Assembly (NCBI RefSeq): GCF_900101335.1
Contig: NZ_FNKA01000002.1
Span: 496,001 to 560,000 of the forward strand
Direction: 5' to 3'
Source: Quadrisphaera sp. DSM 44207
GTDB lineage: Bacteria; Actinomycetota; Actinomycetes; Actinomycetales; Quadrisphaeraceae
DNA length: 64,000 nucleotides
Within the stretch, counting starts at the first letter, position 1. The number at the start of each line of letters is the position of its first letter. The position numbers and the translations under genes were made by a program. Positions 21,709-33,038 of the stretch are shown piece by piece. Below the pieces are notes generated by a model. The model was not told where the DNA came from, searched no databases, and saw only the letters and a program-made list of their open reading frames with translations.

Positions 21709-24164
21709 GCACCTCGTCGCAGCACCCCACCCATCCGCAGGACCCGTCCACCACGACGACGTCCACCCCTGCAGGAGCGTGACCGCGCTCGCCTCCGCAC
21801 CCGGTGCGCCGCCGCCACCTCGCGGGTGAAGAAGACGCCGAAGCGGGCCAGCACCGCCCCGGCGCGGACGGCGGTGACGACCCCGCCCGCGGGCGCCAGG
21901 CCGGTGGCCCGGGCGCTGGCCACCAGTCGCACCACCCCGAGGGGGCTGATGGTAAAGGTCCCGCGGGACCCCGCGGTGCCCCGGGAGCCCGGGACGGAGC
22001 CCTCGTCGGGGTCCTCGGCGGGGTCCAGGACGACGCCCAGGCGCGTGGTCGTCCTCCACGGCATCGCGCCCCCGGTGCCCGGGACGTCCTTGCGCCCGCG
22101 CAGCACCCGGTGCACCCCGGCGCCGTCGGCGAAGACCAGCTCGTAGGCCATGGTGCGACCGCGCGGGTCCTCGGCCGCGGGCACCAGGAGGTGCAGGACC
22201 CCCTCGAGCACCGAGGCCGGTGCGGGGGTCAGGCCCTCGACGTCCACCGTGCCGGTGAGCGCGACGGGATGGCGGGGGTCGCGCAGGAAGGCCCGCAGGT
22301 CGGCGATCCGCGCGGTCAGCCGCAGGGTGACCCGGTCGTCCCCGAGCCGGCCGGCCATCACCTCGGAGAAGACGACCCCGGCGCAGGGCGGCGGCTCCGG
22401 GCGCCGGGCCCGCGTGCTGGCGACCGCGACGTCCTCCGGGATGCCGCCGCGGCGCACGGCGGCGCGCTCCGGCGGCTCCCACGAGGCGTCGCCGGTCATC
22501 CGGCGCACCGCGACCTGCGCGCAGCGCTCGGCGACCGCGGCGATGGTCAGCGAGGGGTTCCCGCCCGTGGCGCCGGGCAGGGCAGCGCCGTCCAGGACGT
22601 GCAGGCCGGGGTGGCCGAAGACCTGCCCGTCGACGTCGACCACGCCCTCGTCGGGGGAGGTGGCCATGCGGCAGCCGCCGAGGTTGTGCACGGTCACCGG
22701 CTGGCGGAACAGCCGCCAGGTCGGGAACGAGGCCGGCCGCCCCCCGAGGGCCCGCACGACCTCGGCGGACGCGGCCTCCTCGGCGGCGTACAGGGCGTCG
22801 TTGCGGGTGGTGTCCCAGGTGATCCGCAGCCGGTGGTCGCGCCCGCGCAGCTCGATGCGCCCGTCGGCGACGTCACGGCCCATGGCCAGCAGCACCGCGG
22901 TGCGGCTCGTGCGCTCGGCGAGCCGGTCGGGCATCGCCTCGGCCAGGCGGCGGGCCCCCGCGAGCGCGGTGCGCGACCGGGGCGCGATCGCCCGCAGCGC
23001 CTGGGCCGGCAGGGTCGCCAGGTCCAGCCCGGCCACGAGGCGGGAGACGTGCGGGGAGAACCCGCCGTCCTCGAGGACGAACCACCGCTCGCCTTCGGCG
23101 GTGTCGGCGCGCACGACGGAGGCGGTGGTGATCGTGGGCCCGGCCACCGGCTCGGCGGCGTCGGGCAGGTCGAAGCCGAAGCCCAGGAAGTCCCCGTTGC
23201 CGGAGTACCCCTCCCCCAGCGCGGCCGGCAGGTCCGGCAGCGTGCGGTGCTGGTCGCGGCTGCGCAGCAGCAGCTCGGTGCTCCCCAGGGCGCCCGCGCA
23301 GACGAACACCGAACGGGCGGCGATCACTCGCTCGACCACGCCCTTGCCGTCGTCCCCGTGGCCGTGCTCGCGCACCCGCACGCGGTACCCACCGCCGGAG
23401 CCGCCGCCGGGGCGGTCGCCGGAGCCGTCGCCGGGGCCGTCGCCGGCGCGGGCGATGCTGACGGCCTCGGTGCGCGTGCCGACCGCGAGGCCGTGCTCCT
23501 CGGCCACGGCGAGGTAGTTGCGGTCGAGGGTGTTCTTGGCGCCGGTGTTGCACCCGATGTCGCACTCCCCGCAGAAGGTGCAGGCCGCCTGCGGCAGCCC
23601 GACGCGCGGGCGCGGTGGCCGGGAGGGGTCCGGGTCGGCGAAGGTCACGGCGAGGTTGGGGTGGAAGAAGCCGTCGACCCGGTCCACCCGCTCGGCCGCG
23701 GTCTGCATCAGCCGGGTCATCGGCGGCGCCTGCCCCGTGCCAGGGTCAGCCGGCGCCGGGGAGACGTCGAGCATGTGCGCGGCCAGGTCGAAGTACGGCT
23801 CCAGCGCCGCCCGGCCGTAGGGGGCGGGCCAGCTCGCGAAGACCTCCTGGGGCGGGCGCGCCGCGACGTTGGCGTAGACCAGGGAGCCGCCTCCGTAGCC
23901 GGCGGCCTGCACGGCGAGGACGTCGCCGCGCGGCCGGACGTCGTAGAGGCCGTGCTCGCACGCCCACAGCCAGCCGTCCTCCAGCCTGCCGGTGTCGCGG
24001 GGGAAGCTGCCGAGGGGCCAGCGGCGTCCGCGCTCGATCGCCGCGACGTCCACACCGGCCTGGGCCAGGCGGCACGCGGCCACGGCCCCTCCGAACCCGG
24101 TGCCGATGACGAGCGCCTGGTAGGAGCTCCGCGCGAGGCGCTCCGCAGGCCGGGTCGACGCCAC
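21429..24164 (-). CDS. GMC-family oxidoreductase (cholesterol oxidase-like), 3' end disrupted
   Basis: FAD-dependent GMC oxidoreductase. From GTG 24164 (GAGGAGGGG upstream) it has the FAD fold VIGTGFGGAVAACRLAQAG at about 17-35, a Cys-rich CTFCGECDIGC near 195, the GMC C-terminal VHNLGGCRMA and VLDGAALPGATGGNPSLT, and then the extra domain seen in cholesterol oxidase-like members. Similarity stops at ARFGVFFTREV (near 21816). The frame then runs on through Arg/Ser-rich sequence antisense to the SDR gene to a stop at 21429, giving 911 residues, of which about 130 look like read-through. Known relatives continue at this point, so the gene is probably truncated; the catalytic part is complete. 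Its substrate is unknown. Confidence 0.8.
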   Translation of the reverse strand: MASTRPAERLARSSYQALVIGTGFGGAVAACRLAQAGVDVAAIERGRRWPLGSFPRDTGRLEDGWLWACEHGLYDVRPRGDVLAVQAAGYGGGSLVYANVAARPPQEVFASWPAPYGRAALEPYFDLAAHMLDVSPAPADPGTGQAPPMTRLMQTAAERVDRVDGFFHPNLAVTFADPDPSRPPRPRVGLPQAACTFCGECDIGCNTGAKNTLDRNYLAVAEEHGLAVGTRTEAVSIARAGDGPGDGSGDRPGGGSGGGYRVRVREHGHGDDGKGVVERVIAARSVFVCAGALGSTELLLRSRDQHRTLPDLPAALGEGYSGNGDFLGFGFDLPDAAEPVAGPTITTASVVRADTAEGERWFVLEDGGFSPHVSRLVAGLDLATLPAQALRAIAPRSRTALAGARRLAEAMPDRLAERTSRTAVLLAMGRDVADGRIELRGRDHRLRITWDTTRNDALYAAEEAASAEVVRALGGRPASFPTWRLFRQPVTVHNLGGCRMATSPDEGVVDVDGQVFGHPGLHVLDGAALPGATGGNPSLTIAAVAERCAQVAVRRMTGDASWEPPERAAVRRGGIPEDVAVASTRARRPEPPPCAGVVFSEVMAGRLGDDRVTLRLTARIADLRAFLRDPRHPVALTGTVDVEGLTPAPASVLEGVLHLLVPAAEDPRGRTMAYELVFADGAGVHRVLRGRKDVPGTGGAMPWRTTTRLGVVLDPAEDPDEGSVPGSRGTAGSRGTFTISPLGVVRLVASARATGLAPAGGVVTAVRAGAVLARFGVFFTREVAAAHRVRRRARSRSCRGGRRRGGRVLRMGGVLRRGAHAAPPLAWSTWPLTQRPGPARKATTSATSSGVPRRSIGFIRAMRSTVASSLPSRNSGVAVGPGATALTVTSRPRISLARTSVIASTAPLVAA
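21705..21782 (+). pseudogene. Probable 5' remnant of a gene coupled to the SDR gene
   Basis: A 25-codon frame beginning GTG in a GTGA overlap with the SDR stop and reading MSTSSQHPTHPQDPSTTTT-like before a stop at 21780-21782. The tight coupling and the typical disordered N-terminal composition suggest the head of a lost gene. The convergent GMC gene is also cut off about 35 bp further on, so a deletion between the two is likely. It could equally be a meaningless short frame. Confidence 0.35.
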
Positions 24165-24244
24165 GTCACCCCTCCTCGGCGCGAGGCGGGCAGGGCGGCG
24201 TCGTGGCCGAGGACGTCGGCGAGAAGGAGCACAGCATGTGTGTG

Positions 24245-24273
24245 AGTACACAGTCACTACGGCCTGATGTCAA
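24245..24273 (-). promoter_or_regulatory. Candidate promoter of the GMC oxidoreductase gene
   Basis: Minus-strand -35 TTGACA (24268-24273) and -10 TGTACT (24245-24250) with a 17-bp spacer, giving a leader of about 70 nt. The -10 lies in a small palindrome TGTGT-GAGT-ACACA. It contains the hexamer GTGTAC (24246-24251) also found in both inner arms of the TetR/SDR operator, so shared control is possible. Confidence 0.5.
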
Positions 24274-24346
24274 CCCCTCGTGCACGGGGGCTGACGCGGG
24301 CCCGGCGACCCGCACCCGGACCGCAGCGCGCTGACCGCGGTGGGGC

Positions 24347-25711
24347 TCAGGTGGTCACCCCGGCGGCGGTGCGCGCCGGACGGCGCAGCCCGGTGCGGGC
24401 GAGGACCGCCGTCCCGACGAGCGGCAGGGCCGTGGTGGCGAGCAGGACGGCCCACCCGGGGACGAGTCCCTGCAGCCCTCCGACGAGCGCCGAGCCGGTG
24501 GCACCACCGGTGAGGAAGACCAGGGCGGCCACCCCCAGGGCGACGCCGCGGACGTCCTCGCCGGTGCTGGCGCCGACCTGGGCGAGCATGGCGGGCTGGC
24601 CGTGGGTGAAGCCGACCGCGACGGCGAGGGTGGCGGCCACGAGCAGCACCGGGGAGGAGGTCGCCAGCCCCAGGGCTCCCAGCAGGAGCGCGGCGACGGC
24701 GGCGACCGCGCTGAGCAGCAGGGTCGTGCGGGTCCCGAGCCGGGTGAGCACCGGCCGGGAGGTGCGCGTGGCGACGAGGGCGGCGGCGGCCGCGGGCACC
24801 AGCGCGGCGCCGATGGCCAGCGGGCTCCAGCCGCGCCCGGCCAGGGCGTCGGGCACGACGACCAGGAGGGCGAACCACGCCGCGGGCAGCCCGGCCGCGC
24901 CGACGGCGGCGGTGATCACCGCGCGGTCCCCGAGCACCCGGCGCGGCAGGAAGCCCTCGGGGTGCCGGCGCACCCGGTGCGCGAGCAGCGGGAGGCCAGC
25001 GAGGAGGAGCCCGGCACCCGCGACGGCGACGGCGACGCTGCTGGACGGCGCCTGCGCCAGCAGGATCACGCCGCCGGCGGTGGCGGTGACGAAGGCGGCG
25101 CCGGCGGTGTCGATGCGGCCGCCGCCGCCCGCGGCCGGGGCGATCCGGGCCACGGGCACCACCAGGAGCAGGGCCAGCGCCGGCAGCGCCACCACCGGCC
25201 GCCAGCCGACGGCCGCCTCCAGCGCTCCGCCGGCCAGGAGTGCGACGGCGGACAGGGCCGCGCCGATGCCGGCGACGGAGGCCAGGACGCCCGCCCGCAC
25301 CGGCCCGGAGTAGCGCCGGCTGACGAGGGCGGCGCCGAGGACGGTGACGGACGCCGCGCCGGCGCCCTGCGCCAGGCGGGCGCCGACGAGGACGGCGGTG
25401 CCGGGCGCCGCGGCCGCGGCGAGGGCTCCGGCGCTCATCACCACCAGCCCGACGACCAGGGGCCGGCGGATGCCGAAGCGGTCGCCCAGGCGACCGAAGA
25501 CCGGGGTGAGCACCGCGAGCATCAGGGCGTAGCCGCTGAGGACCCAGGCCGCCGCGGACCGGCTCACCTGCAGGTCGGCGGCGGCGGTGGGCAGGACGAC
25601 GGCCACGGCGGAGGAGCCGGCGATCCCGAGGCCGGTGAACGCCCCCAGCAGCCAGGACACCCGGCGGGCGTCGTCCGGCTCGGCGGTCGCTGCCGGTGGT
25701 GCGACCGGCAC
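24347..25711 (-). CDS. MFS transporter, DHA2 (EmrB/QacA)-like, about 14 transmembrane helices
   Basis: Drug:proton-antiporter-type major facilitator. The first helix is VSWLLGAFTGLGIAGSSAVAV, followed by the MFS loop GRLGDRFGIRRPLVVG between helices 2 and 3; I count about 14 hydrophobic segments. The start is uncertain: GTG at 25711 is the last reasonable one before helix 1 and gives 454 residues, but its ribosome site is weak, and the frame is open back to 26086 through sequence that belongs to the preceding gene. It lies downstream of the Dabb-family gene on the same strand. Confidence 0.85.
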   Translation of the reverse strand: MPVAPPAATAEPDDARRVSWLLGAFTGLGIAGSSAVAVVLPTAAADLQVSRSAAAWVLSGYALMLAVLTPVFGRLGDRFGIRRPLVVGLVVMSAGALAAAAAPGTAVLVGARLAQGAGAASVTVLGAALVSRRYSGPVRAGVLASVAGIGAALSAVALLAGGALEAAVGWRPVVALPALALLLVVPVARIAPAAGGGGRIDTAGAAFVTATAGGVILLAQAPSSSVAVAVAGAGLLLAGLPLLAHRVRRHPEGFLPRRVLGDRAVITAAVGAAGLPAAWFALLVVVPDALAGRGWSPLAIGAALVPAAAAALVATRTSRPVLTRLGTRTTLLLSAVAAVAALLLGALGLATSSPVLLVAATLAVAVGFTHGQPAMLAQVGASTGEDVRGVALGVAALVFLTGGATGSALVGGLQGLVPGWAVLLATTALPLVGTAVLARTGLRRPARTAAGVTT

Positions 25712-25793
25712 GGCGGCCGGTCCGGACGGCGCGGAGGTCGCCGTGGTCCGAAGGGTCGTGGCAGGTCCTTCCGGCGGGTCGGGCCCGACGGGC

Positions 25794-26228
25794 TCAGGCG
25801 TCCTGGGTCTCGGCGCGGTCGTGGCTGAGGGCGCTGCCGGAGCAGGTGTCCAGGCCCTCGACGAGCGCGACGAGGTCGGCGTCCCCGGCGAAGCGGTCGG
25901 TGTGGACCCTGCGGATCTTCTCGGGCAGGTCCGGGTCGGGGTCGTCGACGATGTCGAAGGAGACCATGTCGGCCACGAGCGGCAGGCCGAGCTCGTCGGT
26001 CCTGCGGTGGGTCGGGTGCAGCATGTACTCGACGTAGCCGGGGAGGTCCTCGAGGACGAACGTCGCTCCGACGTCGTACGACCCACCGACGTCGGGGCCG
26101 ACGACGAAGGACGTCACGGACTCGATCTCCTCGCCCTGCCTGCGCAGGTTCGCCATGGCGGCGTCGACCTGGTCCCGGGCGGCGTCCGAGCGCAGCGAGA
26201 AGCGGATGGTGTGGTAGATCAGGGCCAC
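25794..26228 (-). CDS. Dabb-family (stress-responsive alpha/beta barrel) protein
   Basis: Short ferredoxin-like protein of the Dabb type: IYHTIRFSLR at the start, a central VTSFVVGPDVGGSYDVGATFVLEDL, and YVEYMLHPTHRRT, the usual strand-helix signature. 144 residues from GTG 26228; alternatives are GTG at 26234 or 26237 and, less likely, 26285. Members include olivetolic-acid-cyclase-like enzymes and uncharacterised stress proteins; no specific activity can be assigned. It lies between the Rieske remnant and the MFS gene, same strand. Confidence 0.8.
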   Translation of the reverse strand: MALIYHTIRFSLRSDAARDQVDAAMANLRRQGEEIESVTSFVVGPDVGGSYDVGATFVLEDLPGYVEYMLHPTHRRTDELGLPLVADMVSFDIVDDPDPDLPEKIRRVHTDRFAGDADLVALVEGLDTCSGSALSHDRAETQDA

Positions 26229-26290
26229 CCCCACCACCCCCCGGATCGCGGTCCGTCCTCGCCGTCCCGCCCTGTGGGGGGCCACGGGGC

Positions 26291-26786
26291 TCAGCCGAGG
26301 ACCAGCTGGTCGCCCTCCTGGCGCACCGGGACGGCGCTGAGCGGCCGCTCGCCGGGCCGTTCAGGACGGCCCCGCCGTCTGCGGCGTCGAAGCGGCTGCC
26401 GTGCAGGGTGCACAGGACGACGAGGCCCTCGTCCTCGGTCAGGGCGCCGCCCTGGTGGGTGCACACGGCGGGGTGGGCGACGAACTCGCCCTCGCTCGGC
26501 TGCGCGACGACGAGCCGGTCGCCCCGCACCTGCACCACGCGGGCACGGCCCACGGGCACCTCGGCGACCGGCACCGCGGCGGCCGCCGCGGCGTCGGACC
26601 CGCCGGCGTCCTGCCCGCCGGAGGCGCCGCCGTCCGGTTCGCCGCCGCCGCACCCGGCCGCGAGCGCGCCGGGCAGCAGCACGACCCCCGCCCCGGCCGC
26701 CGTGCGCAGCAGGGCGCGCCGGCTGCACCCGCCGCCGGCGGGCGTCGCGCCGCCGGGGACGACGGGCGGGACGGGGCTCGGCCGGC

Positions 26787-26790
<4 letters not shown>
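26291..26790 (-). pseudogene. Rieske [2Fe-2S] lipoprotein gene with a -1 frameshift near its 3' end
   Basis: Exported Rieske protein. GTG 26790 overlaps the uvrA stop by 4 nt. Residues 24-30 hold a twin-arginine motif (RRALLRT) and LAAGC is a lipobox, so it should be a Tat-exported lipoprotein. The cluster ligands CTH and CTLHGS are intact. After VLNGP the expected ending (GERPLSAVPVRQEGDQLVLG, stop at 26291) is in the next frame; one G appears to be missing in the CCCGGC run at about 26350-26358. Without it the frame runs on antisense-like to 25564. The 2Fe-2S domain is complete before the shift. It is either a real mutation or a sequencing error. Confidence 0.8.
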
Positions 26791-29636
<2,846 letters not shown>

Positions 29637-29642
29637 GCCTCA

Positions 29643-29665
29643 ACTGTAGGCGGCGCCCCGGACAG
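29643..29665 (-). promoter_or_regulatory. uvrA promoter with partial PafBC/RecA-NDp-like element
   Basis: Minus-strand order: CTGTCCGGG (29657-29665), 8 nt, TACAGT (29643-29648), 6 nt, start codon. The DNA-damage promoter known in mycobacteria is TTGTCRGTG-N8-TANNNT; the match is 6 of 9 in the upstream element with exact spacing. Weaker than at uvrB. Confidence 0.45.
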
Positions 29666-29704
29666 CTCCCGCCGCGGACGAGGAGCCCGTCGGGGTGCTC
29701 TGCC

Positions 29705-31081
29705 TCACAGCGCCGGGAAGCCCTCGCGCGGCGCCGGCCCGTCGCTGCCGGCGGGGTACCCCTCCAGCGGCACCTCGCCGGCGCGCCAGGCGGCCAGCAC
29801 GGGCTCGAGGATGCGCCAGCACTCCTCGACGTTGTCGCCGCGCACCGACAGGGTGGCGTCCCCGGCCAGCACCCCGGCGAGCACCTCGCCGTAGGGCAGC
29901 AGCTCCGAGGCGCCCAGCTCCGCGGCCAGCTGCGCGCCCTCGAGGTCGTAGGGGTCGCCCTCGCTGTTCACCGCGAGGTCGAGGGCCACCCGGTCCGGGG
30001 AGAAGCCGAGCCGCAGCCGGCTCGGCGGCGGGGTGCCCCGCAGGCCGGCCGGCACGTGCGGCACGTCCGCGAAGGTGACCACCGCCTCCTGCCGCGGGGA
30101 GCCGAGGGCCTTGCCGGAGCGCAGCCGGAACGGCACCCCGGCCCAGCGCCAGCTGTCGACGTGCAGGACCACCTCGGCCAGGGTCTCGGTGCCGCGGTCG
30201 GGGTCCACGCCGGGCTCGGCGGCGTAGTCGGGCAGGTCCCGCTCCCCGATGCGCCCCGCCGTGTAGCGGGCGCGGCGGCTGGCGCGCTGCGGCGGCCCGG
30301 CCAGCCGCGTCGCGCGCAGCACCTCCCCCTTGCGGTCGCGCAGGTCGCGCTCGCCGAGGGTGGACGGCGGGTCCATGGCCAGCAGCGCCATCACCTGCAG
30401 CAGGTGGCTCTGCAGCATGTCCACGAGCGCGCCGGCGGCGTCGTAGTAGCCGGCCCGCCCCTCCAGCGCGAGGTCCTCGTCGAAGACGACGTCGACGCGG
30501 GCCACGTGCGCCGCGCTCCACAGCGGCTCGAAGATCCGGTTGGCGAAGCGCAGGCCCAGGGTGTTGAGCACGGTCGACATGCCCAGGAAGTGGTCCACGC
30601 GGTGCACGCGGTCCTCCGGGGCGATCGCCGCCACGACCTCGTTCAGGTGCCGCGCAGAGGCCAGGTCGGTGCCGAACGGCTTCTCGAGCACGAGGCGGAC
30701 GTCGTCCGGGGCACCCGCGCGCCGCAGCTCCTCGCAGGCGCGCACCGTGACGGCGGGCGGGAGCGCGAAGTAGACCGCGACCGGCCCCTGGCACGAGGCC
30801 AGCAGGGCGCGCAGCTGCTCCCCGTCGGTCACGTCGGCGCGCACGTAGCGCGCGGCGCCCGCGACGGCCGCCGGCGCGCCGCCCGGTGCGCCGGCGAAGG
30901 CCTCGTGCACCCGCGAGCGCCAGCGGGCGTCGTCCCAGTCCTCCGTGCCGGCGCCGACCAGCTGCAGCGGCTCGGCGCGTCCGGCGGCGAGGAGGCTGCC
31001 CAGGCCGGGCAGCAGCAGGCGCGCGGTCAGGTCGCCGGTGGCGCCGAGCACGAGCAGCGTGGCGACGGGAGCAGGGCCCAT
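29705..31081 (-). CDS. Glucose-6-phosphate dehydrogenase-like paralogue with altered active-site motif
   Basis: 458-residue member of the G6PDH family: dinucleotide motif GATGDLTARLLLP at 13-25, EKPFG near 138, and a C-terminal half colinear with zwf (RFANRIFEPLW, EGRAGYYD, DMLQSHLLQVMALLAM). The canonical DHYLGK is DHFLGM here: the catalytic His is kept, but the substrate-phosphate Lys is Met. Activity on another sugar (phosphate) or a lost activity are both possible. It is divergent from a GH15 glycosidase gene and not near another opcA, which argues for a role separate from zwf. Confidence 0.88.
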   Translation of the reverse strand: MGPAPVATLLVLGATGDLTARLLLPGLGSLLAAGRAEPLQLVGAGTEDWDDARWRSRVHEAFAGAPGGAPAAVAGAARYVRADVTDGEQLRALLASCQGPVAVYFALPPAVTVRACEELRRAGAPDDVRLVLEKPFGTDLASARHLNEVVAAIAPEDRVHRVDHFLGMSTVLNTLGLRFANRIFEPLWSAAHVARVDVVFDEDLALEGRAGYYDAAGALVDMLQSHLLQVMALLAMDPPSTLGERDLRDRKGEVLRATRLAGPPQRASRRARYTAGRIGERDLPDYAAEPGVDPDRGTETLAEVVLHVDSWRWAGVPFRLRSGKALGSPRQEAVVTFADVPHVPAGLRGTPPPSRLRLGFSPDRVALDLAVNSEGDPYDLEGAQLAAELGASELLPYGEVLAGVLAGDATLSVRGDNVEECWRILEPVLAAWRAGEVPLEGYPAGSDGPAPREGFPAL

Positions 31082-31155
31082 CTCTCCAGGCTGCTCGCCC
31101 CGGCGCGGGCGCGCACCCCGTGGCCGGCGCGAGCGCGCCGGCCACGGCGGGCAGG

Positions 31156-32958
31156 ATGAGGCGCGTGCACGCTCCCATCGAGGACTACGCCCTGATCGGG
31201 GACTGCCACACGGCGGCCCTGGTCAGCCGCTCGGGCAGCATCGACTGGCTGTGCCTGCCCCGCTTCGACTCCCCGGCCGTCTTCTCCGCCCTGCTGGGCA
31301 CCGAGGAGCACGGCCGCTGGCTGCTGGCCCCCGCCGGGGAGGTCCGCTCGGTGCAGCGCTCCTACGTGGGGGACAGCTTCGTGCTCAGCACGCGCTACGA
31401 GGTGGACGGCGGCAGCGTCGAGGTGGTCGACGCGATGCCGCTGCGCGACCGCCGCGCCGACGTCATCCGGCGCGTGCGGGGCGTCTCCGGCACGGTGCGG
31501 ATGCGGCAGGAGTACGTGGTCCGCTTCGGCTACGGCGACGTGCTGCCGTGGGTGCTGCGCGTGCCGGAGGAGGAGCGCGCGCTGCTGGCGTGCGCCGGGC
31601 CGGACGCCGTCCTGCTGCGCACCGACGTGCCGCTGCCGCGGCCGCAGGGCAACCGCCACGTCGGGGAGTTCGACGTGCGCGCGGGCGAGGTCGTGGACCT
31701 GGTGATGACCTGGTACCCCTCCCACCGCCCGGCGCCACCGCCGCTGGACCGCGACCGGCGCCTGGCGGAGACCGTGCGGTGGTGGCAGGACTGGGCGGAC
31801 CGGCGCGAGGACGGCGGGCCGTTCGCCGCCGCCGTCGCCCGCTCCCTGCTCGTGCTGCGGGCCCTGACCCACGAGGACACCGGCGGCATCGTCGCCGCCG
31901 CGACGACGTCCCTGCCGGAGGAGCCGGGCGGGGTGCGCAACTGGGACTACCGGTACTGCTGGCTGCGCGACGCGGCGCTGACGCTGGAGACGCTGATCAG
32001 CCACGGGTACTCCGAGGAGGCGCGCGAGTGGCGGGACTGGCTGCTGCGCGCCGTCGCGGGCGACCCCGAGGACGTGCAGATCATGTACGGCGTCGCCGGG
32101 GAACGGCACCTGCCCGAGCGCGAGCTGGGGCACCTGCCCGGCTACGAGGGCTCCCGGCCGGTGCGGGTGGGCAACGGCGCCTTCACCCAGTACCAGGCCG
32201 ACGTCATCGGGGAGGTCCTCGTCGCGCTGGACGCCGCCCGGCGCGACGGCATCGCCGAGGACCCCTTCTCGTGGCCGCTGCAGCGGGCGCTGCTGGACTT
32301 CGTGGAGCGCAACTGGGACCGGGCGGACTCGGGCATCTGGGAGATGCGCGGGCCGGAGCAGCACTTCACCCACTCGCGGGTGATGGTGTGGGCGGCCCTC
32401 GACCGCGGCGTGCGGGCCGTGCGCTCCTTCGGCCTCGACGGCCCCGTCGACCGGTGGCAGGCGCTGCGCGACCGCGTGCGCGACGAGGTCCTCCAGCGCG
32501 GCGTGGACCCGCAGCGCGGCTGCTTCACGCAGCGCTACGGCTCGCGGGAGGTCGACGCCTCGCTGCTGGTGCTGCCCCAGGTCGGCTTCGTCGCCCCCGA
32601 CGACCCGGTGATGCTCGCCACCGTGCGCGCCATCGAGGAGGACCTGCTGCAGGACGGCCTCGTGCTGCGCTACCGCACGCACGCCGCCCCCGACGGGCTG
32701 CCGCCCGGCGAGCACCCCTTCCTCGCCTGCTCGTTCTGGCTCGCCGAGCAGTACGCGCTGTCGGGCCGGGTCGAGGACGCCCGCGCGCTCCTGGAGCGGC
32801 TGGTCTCGCTCTGCAACGACGTCGGGCTGCTGTCGGAGGAGTACGACACCACCGCGCGGCGCCAGCTCGGCAACACCCCGCAGGCGCTCTCCCACCTCGC
32901 GCTGGTGCGGGCGGTGCAGGCCCTGCGGTGCGCCGACCCGCAGCGGCTGCTGCGCTGA
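31156..32958 (+). CDS. Glycoside hydrolase family 15 protein (glucoamylase/trehalase type)
   Basis: Probable cytosolic GH15 (alpha,alpha)6-barrel enzyme; in actinobacteria this group includes GH15 trehalases and glucoamylase-like proteins. 600 residues, no signal peptide. The N-terminal IEDYALIGDCHTAALVSRSG-type segment with IDWLCLPRFDSP, then WDYRYCWLRDAALTLE near 265 and the C-terminal FLACSFWLAEQY and LSEEYDT segments (catalytic Glu region) are typical. ATG 31156 is chosen; GTG 31165 is equally possible. Glucose released from trehalose or glucan would feed this region's glucose-phosphate enzymes. Confidence 0.9.
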   Translation: MRRVHAPIEDYALIGDCHTAALVSRSGSIDWLCLPRFDSPAVFSALLGTEEHGRWLLAPAGEVRSVQRSYVGDSFVLSTRYEVDGGSVEVVDAMPLRDRRADVIRRVRGVSGTVRMRQEYVVRFGYGDVLPWVLRVPEEERALLACAGPDAVLLRTDVPLPRPQGNRHVGEFDVRAGEVVDLVMTWYPSHRPAPPPLDRDRRLAETVRWWQDWADRREDGGPFAAAVARSLLVLRALTHEDTGGIVAAATTSLPEEPGGVRNWDYRYCWLRDAALTLETLISHGYSEEAREWRDWLLRAVAGDPEDVQIMYGVAGERHLPERELGHLPGYEGSRPVRVGNGAFTQYQADVIGEVLVALDAARRDGIAEDPFSWPLQRALLDFVERNWDRADSGIWEMRGPEQHFTHSRVMVWAALDRGVRAVRSFGLDGPVDRWQALRDRVRDEVLQRGVDPQRGCFTQRYGSREVDASLLVLPQVGFVAPDDPVMLATVRAIEEDLLQDGLVLRYRTHAAPDGLPPGEHPFLACSFWLAEQYALSGRVEDARALLERLVSLCNDVGLLSEEYDTTARRQLGNTPQALSHLALVRAVQALRCADPQRLLR

Positions 32959-32966
32959 GCCGGCAG

Positions 32967-33026
32967 CAGCCGACCCCGCAGCCGACCCCGCAGCCGACCC
33001 CGCAGCCGACCCCGCAGCCGACCCGG
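32967..33026 (+). repeat. Five 12-bp tandem repeats between GH15 and MBL genes
   Basis: Five contiguous copies of CAGCCGACCCCG (last one ending CGG), starting 8 nt after the GH15 stop and ending at the GGAGGAGAAG ribosome site of the next gene. In one frame they would read Pro-Thr-Pro-Gln repeats, but they lie after a stop codon. Copy number probably varies between strains. Confidence 0.85.
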
Positions 33027-33038
33027 AGGAGAAGCGGA

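Noticed and set aside
25712-26086. 125-residue N-terminal extension of the MFS transporter
   Set aside because: Ser/Thr/Arg-rich out-of-frame reading of the Dabb-family gene; the transporter begins just before helix 1.
32967-33026. CRISPR array
   Set aside because: Units are 12 bp and contiguous without spacers; this is a simple tandem repeat. No cas genes are present.
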